Shown: in pieces, positions 57,412 to 64,000 of the stretch
Layout: each line of letters begins with the position of its first letter
Position numbering within the stretch: the stretch's first letter is position 1
Made by a program: the position numbers and the translations under genes
Origin: Peribacillus frigoritolerans
Lineage (GTDB): Bacteria > Bacillota > Bacilli > Bacillales > DSM-1321
DNA: 64,000 nucleotides
Direction of reading: 5' to 3'
NCBI RefSeq assembly: GCF_001636405.1
Contig: NZ_KV440950.1
Coordinates: forward strand, 3,452,778 to 3,516,777
The notes under the pieces: generated by a model
What the model was told of the DNA's origin: nothing
The model's database searches: none
Seen by the model: only the letters and a program-made list of their open reading frames with translations

Positions 57412-57618
57412 TTACTCGACATCGTAGCCTTGATCATCGATTGTTTCTTTTATTTTCTCAAGTGATACTTTTTCCTTGTCAAACGCTACATCTACTTTTC
57501 CTGCATCCAAATGCACTTTTACGCTTTCAACACCTGCAAGTTTGGCTACATTCCCTTCAACTTCATTCACACAATGACCACAAGACATTCCACTAACATT
57601 CAATGTTACATTTTCCAT
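57412..57618 (-). CDS. copZ: Copper chaperone CopZ
   Basis: A 68-aa heavy-metal-associated domain with the Cu(I) motif GMSCGHC (residues 10-16) and C-terminal DDQGYDVE. It delivers Cu(I) to CopA. The ATG at 57618 is preferred over GTG 57627, which is too close to the AAGGAG; the length then matches Bacillus CopZ (69 aa). Confidence 0.95.
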   Translation of the reverse strand: MENVTLNVSGMSCGHCVNEVEGNVAKLAGVESVKVHLDAGKVDVAFDKEKVSLEKIKETIDDQGYDVE

Positions 57619-57634
57619 CTTATCCACTGCTCCT

Positions 57635-57982
57635 TTATTTTTTCATTAATTTTTGTATCGTTACAAGCACTTCATCTATAACCTCTGTATCCCCTTCATT
57701 CAGGCGTTCCACCACACAATTCCTTAGATGGCCTTCCAATAAAATCTTGGCTACACTATTCATCGCGCTTTGTGTTGCTGCTATTTGGGTGATCACATCA
57801 TCACAGTACGTATCTTTTTCAATAAGACCCTTTATACCGCGAATTTGACCTTCAATTCGATTTAACCTGGTCGTTAAGTTCTTTTTTACTGCTTCTGAGT
57901 GATGACTCTTTCGGCCGTGGGAAGAGGTCGTACAGCATTCTTCTTCATTCACCGCATCTTGCCCATTCATCATTTCATCCAT
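57635..57982 (-). CDS. csoR: Copper-sensing repressor CsoR
   Basis: About 115 aa, all helical. LNRIEGQIRGIKGLIEKDTYCDDVITQ and LEGHLRNCVVE supply the Cys-His-Cys Cu(I) ligands of true CsoR proteins. The ATG at 57982 (GGAGGG 7 nt upstream) is the start; the longer frame to 58168 is not coding. It represses the copZ-copA genes downstream until copper binds. The N-terminal extension contains extra Cys/His (ECCTTSSHG). Confidence 0.95.
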   Translation of the reverse strand: MDEMMNGQDAVNEEECCTTSSHGRKSHHSEAVKKNLTTRLNRIEGQIRGIKGLIEKDTYCDDVITQIAATQSAMNSVAKILLEGHLRNCVVERLNEGDTEVIDEVLVTIQKLMKK

Positions 57983-58008
57983 TGCCCATCCCTCCTCAAA
58001 AAATAATA

Positions 58009-58030
58009 TACCATACCCTCCTACCCTATG
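58009..58030. promoter_or_regulatory. Candidate CsoR operator upstream of csoR
   Basis: On minus the site reads CATAGGGTAGGAGGGTATGG then TA; the GGGTATGGTA half is identical to my recollection of the B. subtilis copZA operator. It lies about 30 bp before the csoR start. Confidence 0.5.
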
Positions 58031-58371
58031 CAAAGAAAAAGATTTATGTGCATCATTTATTACTATCCGTAATTTAATATTTTCTATTCTTAAGCTCAGA
58101 GCCTGCTCCCTATCTGCCAAGTCTCGCAGGGGCTCGGCTAGCCAGTCATTTCGGTAGGAGTGTCGCAAATTTCTTCAATCTCTGTGTGGTATCATCCATA
58201 AGAAAAGTAATACAAGTTTGTTTTAAAGTTAGGATTGAGACCATATCCGAATCGCCTGTATGTAGACGATTTAGAAGAAAAGCAAATTTCCTGGGAGTTC
58301 TTATTCAAAAAACGTTTCAGTTAATTGAAACAGGTGTACGAGACTCCTTCAAAGGAAGCCCTAATTATTTT

Positions 58372-58843
58372 TTAATGAAGCATGGCTAGTTGACCTGATT
58401 TTTCCAATTTGGATAGAGTGTATTTTAGCGTAATATCATCTACGATATTAAGGGAAACTCCTTTCCCTGTAATAAAAATAGGTGCAATGACTAGTTGAAA
58501 TTCATCAATCAAATTTTCTTTAAGTTCCCTCCACCAATTAACCATATATCTTTAACAGGCTTTTTCTATATTTTTCAAATAAAGATTTTGACATCTTCAT
58601 TAATAAATGAAGCATATTCATCTGATCCACTAACAGATTTAGAAAATATGATTTTTATAACCATTATAAGGATAATCCATACCAAATCCACGAATGACAT
58701 CATAAGTTCCTTTTCCCATAACAACGGTGTCTATTCTTTCGAGGATTGAATTGTAGCCCGAATCTCCTTCTACTTCTGTTGATCCTAACCACTCTAATAT
58801 ACCATCCTCATTTGAAATATAGCCATCAATCGAAGTCCAATGT
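58372..58843 (-). pseudogene. Dihydrofolate-reductase-like (RibD C-terminal family) protein, decayed
   Basis: Translation of the minus strand gives YIIHWTSIDGYISNEDG, then ILERIDTVVMGKGTYDVIRG, then PYNGYKNHIF, after which the frame breaks. The body continues in other frames with KSVSGSDEYASFINEDVK, KPVKDIWLIGGG, LIDEFQLVIAPIFITGKGV and SKLEKSGQLAMLH before TAA at 58372. This order is that of YyaP/YwjB-like proteins. At least three frame changes and no good start codon make it non-functional. Confidence 0.8.
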
Positions 58844-59084
58844 ATAATATAATGTTACGCTGTATTTACATTAACCAACTGATTCCCCGTCGGAACATGA
58901 CCTTAATATTTCTTCATATAAAACATCTTGTTATGCCTTTAATACTTCCTCAGTTGAGATACCAATGTAACAAGATTATCTTACTAAAATTGATTCTCCT
59001 TCTTTCACAAGCCTGCGTTGTTAGTTGAAGAAGAAGGCTATTTTCACATACTTTGTTGCTATTTACCAGGTAGTGAGTTGTGGT

Positions 59085-59210
59085 TGATTTCCCCTCCAGA
59101 TGCTCGCTTTCCGCGGGGCGGGCGGTGAGCCTCCTCGGCGTAAACGCCTGTGGGGTCTCACCTGTCCCGCTGCTCCCGCAGGAGTCTCGCACTTCCGCTC
59201 CAATCAACCT
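59085..59210. repeat. GC-rich repeat core, copy 4
   Basis: GGTTGATT/AATCAACC outer arms enclosing GCTCGCTTTCCGCGGG, GAGCCTCCTCGGCG, CGCCTGTGGGGTCTC and TCCCGCAGGAGTCTCGCAC blocks as in the 5.4-, 33.3- and 51.0-kb copies. No IS1182-type end is visible beside it, so this core can stand alone. The ORFs across it are spurious. Confidence 0.7.
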
Positions 59211-59594
59211 TAAATAGTTTCGTTTTAAAAACAACAATCTTTACAAAAGAGCCAAGAAGAAAAAGGAATTTCATTCGACTATCATTAATGAATTATATCA
59301 ACCCAAGAATGGACTTTTTTGGCAGTTCCTAAACGCTGAGCAGGATTTTTCCTATGTTTCACCAGACTTGCAGATGTTCTAATTGTTTTAAGGATTATAG
59401 TAGCCATTTAAGCATACTTAGGATTAAAATTCACAAATATATATATGATTTTCCATCTCCTTTGGTTGTTACTACAGAACTTTCTAATACTGAAAATTTC
59501 GTCCAGTTTCCAGGTGTCAGGATTATAGGTTATTTATTCTTACTCATAGCAACCCTCAGTCCATTCTCATTCTACCTATTGAAACATAAAAAAA
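59211..59594. other. Intergenic region
   Basis: About 380 bp. A plus-strand reading frame (from 59354) has no ribosome binding site and runs through the LysR terminator, so I do not accept it. Nothing else seen. Confidence 0.4.
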
Positions 59595-59642
59595 ACCGGA
59601 TAAGGGACACTTTTTTATGTGTGTCCCTTATCCGGGGTTTTT
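59595..59642 (-). terminator. Terminator of the LysR gene
   Basis: 19-bp stem CCGGATAAGGGACAC with complement, flanked by A-rich and T-rich runs on both strands. Confidence 0.9.
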
Positions 59643-59669
59643 ATATTTTTGTTAATATATCAAATAGAT

Positions 59670-60566
59670 CTATTGCAATAATTGGTTCTTTAGATATTTT
59701 TCTATTAATTCAATAAATAAGTTCATAGATTTCGTATGCAATTCCTCAGATTCTGTTATAACTGAAAAATTTCTTTTTATCGGTGTCCCTTTTACATTTA
59801 ATACTTGAATGGTACCAAGCATTCTTTCTTTTTTTACAGTAAGTTCAGATAAGTAACTAATGCCAAGCCCGGCTTCAACTGCTTCTTTTATAAGTTGTGT
59901 GCTGCCGAACTCCATTAGCTTGGAAGGACGTATTTGTAAAGATTGAAATAATGTTTCTGTTGCCTCTCTTGTACCAGAACCTTCTTCTCGGACAATCCAA
60001 TTCTCTTGTTCCACCTGTCTCCGTGTAACTTCCTTATTGAAATAAATTGGATATTTCCCCCCTGCCACGATATACATTTTGTCGGTGGAAACCGATTTTA
60101 TATATATATTTCGAAGAGAAATTTCCCCCTCTACAATTCCTACATCAATCTCATGACTTATGATTGCCTTGGCTATATCCCTTGTGTTGCCAATCTGTAC
60201 CGAAGGGAAGATATTAGGAAATAGGTTTTTCATTCTTGCAAGTATATGTGGTAATACATACTCTCCAAAGGTATAGCTCGCACCAATTTTTAATGGTCCT
60301 GTTGGCTCGTTATTTAATTCATTAACTAACATTGACATTCGTTTATATAAACCTGTTATTTCTTTAGCATGTAAATAGACTATTTCTCCTGCTTTAGTTA
60401 GCTGGACAGATTTGTTGGTTCGCAGAAGTAATTTTGCCCCTACATGTTTTTCCAACTGTTGAATTTGCTGGCTGACTGCAGGCTGAGTCAAATGAAGCTC
60501 TTCCGCTGCTCTGGAAAAGTTTCTTTTATCAGCTACAGATATAAATACAGATAATAGTTGATCCAT
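59670..60566 (-). CDS. LysR-family regulator (YeiE/CysL-like)
   Basis: A 298-aa regulator. The N-terminal helix-turn-helix NFSRAAEELHLTQPAVSQQIQQLEKHVGAKLLLR (residues 16-49) and C-terminal effector domain (IGASYTFGEYVLPHILARM, VREEGSGTREATETLF) resemble YeiE/CysL. It is divergent from a YeiH exporter (119 bp apart), the same pairing as yeiE-yeiH, so it likely controls that gene in response to sulfur status. Confidence 0.9.
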   Translation of the reverse strand: MDQLLSVFISVADKRNFSRAAEELHLTQPAVSQQIQQLEKHVGAKLLLRTNKSVQLTKAGEIVYLHAKEITGLYKRMSMLVNELNNEPTGPLKIGASYTFGEYVLPHILARMKNLFPNIFPSVQIGNTRDIAKAIISHEIDVGIVEGEISLRNIYIKSVSTDKMYIVAGGKYPIYFNKEVTRRQVEQENWIVREEGSGTREATETLFQSLQIRPSKLMEFGSTQLIKEAVEAGLGISYLSELTVKKERMLGTIQVLNVKGTPIKRNFSVITESEELHTKSMNLFIELIEKYLKNQLLQ

Positions 60567-60685
60567 ATGTTCCCTTCCTCACCATCGCATTTACTTATTA
60601 TAACTATAATAATCATTTATTTTCCTTATTGTAAAACATTAGTTACGATAAATTATAAATAATCCAAATAAGGAGTTGAAAAAGA

Positions 60686-61726
60686 TTGGAACAAAAAGCG
60701 TTAATAACTCCCAGTCCAAATAAGCAAAAAAAAGCGGCAAAAAAGCTAAATGTTAATTTGATTTCTGGAATTGGTTTTACATTGATCATAGCGGTGTTAG
60801 GTTTTATTTTGGCAGCGTTGCCAGGTCTAAATCATATTGGTCCTCTCGCGTGTGCCATTTTACTAGCTGTGGTTTATAGACAGATTTTTGGATATCCACA
60901 AAAATTACGTACTGGTATTCAATTTTCATCAAAAATACTATTGAGATTTGCCATCATACTTTATGGTTTAAAGCTTAACATGATTGTGATATTTCATCAG
61001 GGTTTTCCCCTATTGCTAAGAGGGACAATAACGATCATTTTTTCAATTGCTGTTCTTATGATCATTGCAAAATGGCTGAAGGCAGATTTTAATCTTTCAT
61101 TATTATTAAGCGTCGGCACAGGCATTTGTGGTGCGGCTGCCATCGCCGCCGTATCGCCAATTATAAAAGCAAAAGATGAAGATACGGCTATGGGAGTAGG
61201 CATCATCGCATTAGTCGGCACAGTGTTTTCAATAATCTATACGTTAATATATCCTTTTTTATCAATTGGTCCTATGAACTACGGAAATTGGGTTGGAATC
61301 AGCCTGCACGAGATAGGCCATGTTGCACTAGCTGCTGCCCCGGCAGGACAGGATGCTCTTGCTCACGCATTACTTGCCAAACTTACACGAGTATTCCTAT
61401 TAATTCCGGTTTGCTTTATCCTCATGCTTTGGATGAAAAAGAAAGGAAAAATAGAAGGGGAGGCAAGATTCGAGTTTCCATGGTTTTTAATTGGCTTTAT
61501 CGTTATGAGTTTTGTGGGAAGCTATATCATTGGTAATAAGGTAATGGTATCACAAAAATTGATGTCTTATATTTCAGACTTCACATCATTTATGTTAACA
61601 ATGTCAATGACTGGCTTAGGATTAAATATTTGCCTGAATGAATTACGTACCAAAGCAATACGTCCACTTATTGCCATTATTATTACATCAGTTCTTTTAT
61701 CATCGCTAACGTATATTAGTCTTTAA
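60686..61726 (+). CDS. YeiH/UPF0324 family putative sulfate or sulfite exporter, second copy
   Basis: A 346-aa paralogue of the protein at 37314-38366, with GPLACAILLAVVYRQIFGYPQ, LLRFAIILYGLKLN, GTGICGAAAIAAVSPIIKAKDEDTA and ISLHEIGHVALAAAPAG. About ten hydrophobic segments. The start is TTG with AAGGAG 10 nt upstream. Divergent from LysR. Two copies under different regulators suggest separate roles, one for general sulfur stress and one for organosulfonate breakdown. Confidence 0.9.
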   Translation: MEQKALITPSPNKQKKAAKKLNVNLISGIGFTLIIAVLGFILAALPGLNHIGPLACAILLAVVYRQIFGYPQKLRTGIQFSSKILLRFAIILYGLKLNMIVIFHQGFPLLLRGTITIIFSIAVLMIIAKWLKADFNLSLLLSVGTGICGAAAIAAVSPIIKAKDEDTAMGVGIIALVGTVFSIIYTLIYPFLSIGPMNYGNWVGISLHEIGHVALAAAPAGQDALAHALLAKLTRVFLLIPVCFILMLWMKKKGKIEGEARFEFPWFLIGFIVMSFVGSYIIGNKVMVSQKLMSYISDFTSFMLTMSMTGLGLNICLNELRTKAIRPLIAIIITSVLLSSLTYISL

Positions 61727-61910
61727 CAAAGAATAAAAGTGTAATTTTACCCACTGCAATACATATAGGACCTTCATGAATATTTCAAACCAAATATTTT
61801 TTTCTTTTTTTAACTCATTATAGTTGCATGGATCATAGCAAAATCGTAATTTTCCTTGTTGAAATTTTGAATAATATCTGTACGTTAATCTGATAAAAAA
61901 GGAGATGACT

Positions 61911-62087
61911 ATGAGTATGATTGATAACCCATTGTATAAAGAGAATGATGAAACCTCTGTAGAGTCAGTTGAAGGTGAAGCTGCTATCAACTCTCCTAAT
62001 GGGCGATCCGACGCCCCTCCAATAGCTCAGTCAAAAGATCCTGAATTCGATCTTTTCGGCACAGGATTAAATGGGTATCCGTTTTAA
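61911..62087 (+). CDS. Small acidic protein, 58 aa
   Basis: ATG with AAGGAG 6 nt upstream. The product starts MSMIDNPLYKENDETSVESVE, is acidic and low in hydrophobicity, and ends with DPEFDLFGTGLNGYPF. No membrane helix, cysteine or signal peptide. A short peptide precursor (leader plus GTGLNGYPF tail) is one possibility, but no maturation enzyme is adjacent. Not recognised. Confidence 0.5.
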   Translation: MSMIDNPLYKENDETSVESVEGEAAINSPNGRSDAPPIAQSKDPEFDLFGTGLNGYPF

Positions 62088-62323
62088 TTTAAAACCCATT
62101 ATTAGTAAGGCAAGATTCAGACAACTCACTATAGATCCAAATTTTTAAGTATATATATAAGTAAGGCTACTCAGGACGAGTTGTTATCTTATGTGAAATA
62201 TTTCCAAAAAACAGTTAAATGTGATATATATCTGATGAGTTTTTATATGATTTTAAAGAGTCTTATCCATACTTGTATGACACCCTTTCAGTTGCGTGAA
62301 TAAAATAAAACGAGGTGATGGTT

Positions 62324-62542
62324 ATGAATAGTTTACAGCTACAATTCATACATAAATTTTTTGGAGCAGCCTCAAAATTCGCAGATGAAAGGATAATGAG
62401 ATTCTATATTTCTAACAGGTCATATTTGCAACAGGATCCTTTGAATAATAGTATGCCTACACGATTAAAGGACCATCTCAGATGGTCCTTTAGTTCAATA
62501 TTCAAATTTCATGATTTAGACTTACATTATTTTTACAACTAG
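62324..62542 (+). CDS. Small hypothetical protein, about 72 aa
   Basis: ATG with GAGGTG 6 nt upstream. The product starts MNSLQLQFIHKFFGAASKFADERIMRFYI. The frame crosses a perfect hairpin AAAGGACCAT/ATGGTCCTTT (62467-62491) that looks like a terminator, so the C-terminal third may not be expressed and the gene may be truncated. Unrecognised. Confidence 0.35.
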   Translation: MNSLQLQFIHKFFGAASKFADERIMRFYISNRSYLQQDPLNNSMPTRLKDHLRWSFSSIFKFHDLDLHYFYN

Positions 62543-62663
62543 TTTTAGGCTATTAGTTCATTCCGCATTTATTACTTTTGATTGAACTGTAAGTGGTTAA
62601 ACAAGAATAAAAAATGTACCGCCAGCAAGTTTGTAAGTTTTTATAGCGCTTTTGTCGTAATGT

Positions 62664-63848
62664 TCATAGAGCCTCAATGATTACTGAGATTCCTTGTCCT
62701 CCTCCAATACAGAGGGAGGCTAGTCCATACCTCTTTCCTCGATTCCTTAACTCTAGGGCCAATGAATATATAATTCTAGCTCCACTAGCCCCGACTGGAT
62801 GACCTAATGCGATTGCTCCACCATTGACATTAACTTTTTCCCGTTTCAATCCAAGCTCTCTCTCTACTGCAAGATACTGGGCAGAGAATGCTTCATTGAT
62901 TTCAAACAAATCGATATCTTCAATATTGAGTCCTGCTTTCCGTAAAGCTAATTGACTAGCAGGAACTGGCCCAATGCCCATAATATTTGGGTCTACCCCC
63001 ACAATCCCCCAGGATATGATTCTTGCCAATGGCTTCACATTGAGATTAGTTTGAAGCAAGGATTCACTTCCAAGTATTAAGGCAGCTGCCCCATCATTAA
63101 TACCACTGGCATTACCTGCCGTTACGGTCCCATCCTTTTTAAAGGCTGGTTTCAGTTTCGCTAAGGCTTCAATTGAAGCATTATGGCGAATATGCTCATC
63201 TTCAAAAATGGTTATTTCCTTTCCTTTTTTGGTGAATATCGTGACAGGGGAAATCTCTTGTTGAAATCGCCCCGTCAGTTGGGCCTTTGCTGATTTTTGA
63301 TGTGATTGGACAGCCAAACTATCTTGATCGTCTCGGGTCAGTTCATATTTTTCAGCAAGAGTTTCCGCTGTTGCTCCCATCCCACGCCCTATATATTCAT
63401 CGCTTAAAGTCGCCCAAAGCATGTCGTCCATTTGTGGAGACTGTATACCCGTACCAAAGCGCACATCTCGTAATACGTGCGGAGATTGGCTCATATTTTC
63501 GGTTCCTAGGGCTAGGGCGACTTCAGCATCCTTTAAAATGATCGACTGAGCTGCCGATACGACCGCTTGCAATCCAGAACCGCATAATCGATTGAGAGTT
63601 AAAGCGGGGCTCTCAATTGGAATCCCAGCTTTCAAAGCAATATGCCTAGATAGATAGGAGGCATTTTTCGAAGTATGTATCACATTCCCTGCAAAAACAT
63701 GCTCAACCTCTTCAACTGAAATATTACTTTTTTCAATGGCTCCCTTACTTGCGATAACTCCAAGATCAATGGCAGAAACATCCTTTAAAACCCCTCCAAA
63801 ACTCCCGAATGGCGTCCTGGCTCCACCTAAAATATAAACATGACTCAT
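62664..63848 (-). CDS. Acetyl-CoA C-acyltransferase (thiolase)
   Basis: A 394-aa thiolase. The nucleophile Cys is in LNRLCGSGLQAVV (about residue 89), the second active-site region is NVNGGAIALGHPVGASGAR (His near 350), and the third is CIGGGQG (Cys near 380). Catalyses acyl-CoA thiolysis or acetoacetyl-CoA formation. Monocistronic in the window; neighbouring beta-oxidation genes would be outside the right edge. Confidence 0.95.
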   Translation of the reverse strand: MSHVYILGGARTPFGSFGGVLKDVSAIDLGVIASKGAIEKSNISVEEVEHVFAGNVIHTSKNASYLSRHIALKAGIPIESPALTLNRLCGSGLQAVVSAAQSIILKDAEVALALGTENMSQSPHVLRDVRFGTGIQSPQMDDMLWATLSDEYIGRGMGATAETLAEKYELTRDDQDSLAVQSHQKSAKAQLTGRFQQEISPVTIFTKKGKEITIFEDEHIRHNASIEALAKLKPAFKKDGTVTAGNASGINDGAAALILGSESLLQTNLNVKPLARIISWGIVGVDPNIMGIGPVPASQLALRKAGLNIEDIDLFEINEAFSAQYLAVERELGLKREKVNVNGGAIALGHPVGASGARIIYSLALELRNRGKRYGLASLCIGGGQGISVIIEAL

Positions 63849-64000
63849 ATATTCATTCTCCTTTATTGAAAGTTGTTTGATTCGATTTGATGGACGGAAA
63901 ACATCTTTTCCATTACTTCATTTTACCTTCTAATTTTATACCGTTATTAGGGACATCATATTAATCAACGGTATATTGTATTTTAAATGTTCCGTCAATT

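Noticed and set aside
57983..58168. N-terminal extension of csoR to 58168
   Set aside because: A good start with GGAGGG exists at 57982, and the extension would cover the operator and promoter region.
58089..58345. Fifth copy of the GC-rich repeat
   Set aside because: Pieces such as TCTCGCAGG and CGAGACTCCTT resemble the core, but the order and orientation are too degraded to define a copy.
59354..59716. 120-aa plus-strand ORF
   Set aside because: No ribosome binding site, and it runs through the LysR terminator and into the LysR gene antisense.

Overview
The window reads as a chromosomal segment of a low-GC, endospore-forming Bacillaceae. The gene content (hut, phoD-tatAC, csoR-copZA, yyaS-yyaT-yybA synteny, Spo0E-like peptides, MhqO-type dioxygenase, bacillithiol-type PIG-L deacetylase) and the Bacillus-type Shine-Dalgarno sites fit Peribacillus (Bacillus simplex group) best, but the genus is an inference. 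No rRNA, tRNA, CRISPR array, prophage or complete insertion sequence was seen. Most genes lie on the minus strand.

1-9 kb: a histidine-utilisation locus on the minus strand. It has an AraC-type regulator with a degenerate receiver domain, hutU-hutI overlapping by 4 bp, an unlisted 50-aa ORF, an MFS transporter and the start of a histidine ammonia-lyase family gene running off the left edge. An anion/cation-symporter MFS gene follows. 9-18 kb: a TetR gene with an FAD-linked oxidase and a half-size MFS protein; two EamA exporters (one interrupted by an in-frame amber codon) divergent from a MocR regulator; and a ring-cleavage dioxygenase/nitroreductase pair preceded by tandem MhqR-like repeats. 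18-25 kb: proP, and a periplasmic GMC dehydrogenase module (FAD subunit, Tat-signal subunit 3, tatA, a ruined tatC, and a divergent cytochrome c). 25-32 kb: orphan branched-chain 2-oxoacid dehydrogenase E1 subunits, and a MarR-controlled heterodimeric ABC exporter. 32-36 kb: yybA (frameshifted), yyaT, a yyaS remnant, an erythromycin-esterase-like gene and a YuiD-like gene.

36-46 kb is the most interesting block: a C2 organosulfonate/phosphonate locus with a GntR/UTRA regulator, a YeiH-type exporter, a PIG-L deacetylase, a taurine-type aminotransferase, sulfoacetaldehyde acetyltransferase, phosphonoacetaldehyde hydrolase, a lipoprotein and an amino-acid permease. Three promoters in it (gntR, xsc, permease) each have 17-bp spacing and a related 24-bp element just downstream of the -10, so one GntR regulon is likely.

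46-64 kb: a YitT protein, the phoD-tatA-tatC operon, two Spo0E-like mini-genes either side of an IS fragment, a degraded ORF beside a small membrane protein, a patatin lipase, a DinB protein, csoR-copZ-copA with candidate CsoR sites, a decayed dihydrofolate-reductase-like gene, a divergent LysR/YeiH pair, two unrecognised small ORFs and a thiolase.

A GC-rich repeat occurs at about 5.4, 33.3, 51.0 and 59.1 kb. In the first three it belongs to an element that starts CAGACTGTAGACA and sits against a terminator-like hairpin. At 5.4 kb the element is flanked by a perfect 33-bp duplication of the hairpin. At 51 kb it runs into a broken IS1182-type transposase start, so the short copies look like internally deleted, terminator-targeting IS1182 derivatives.
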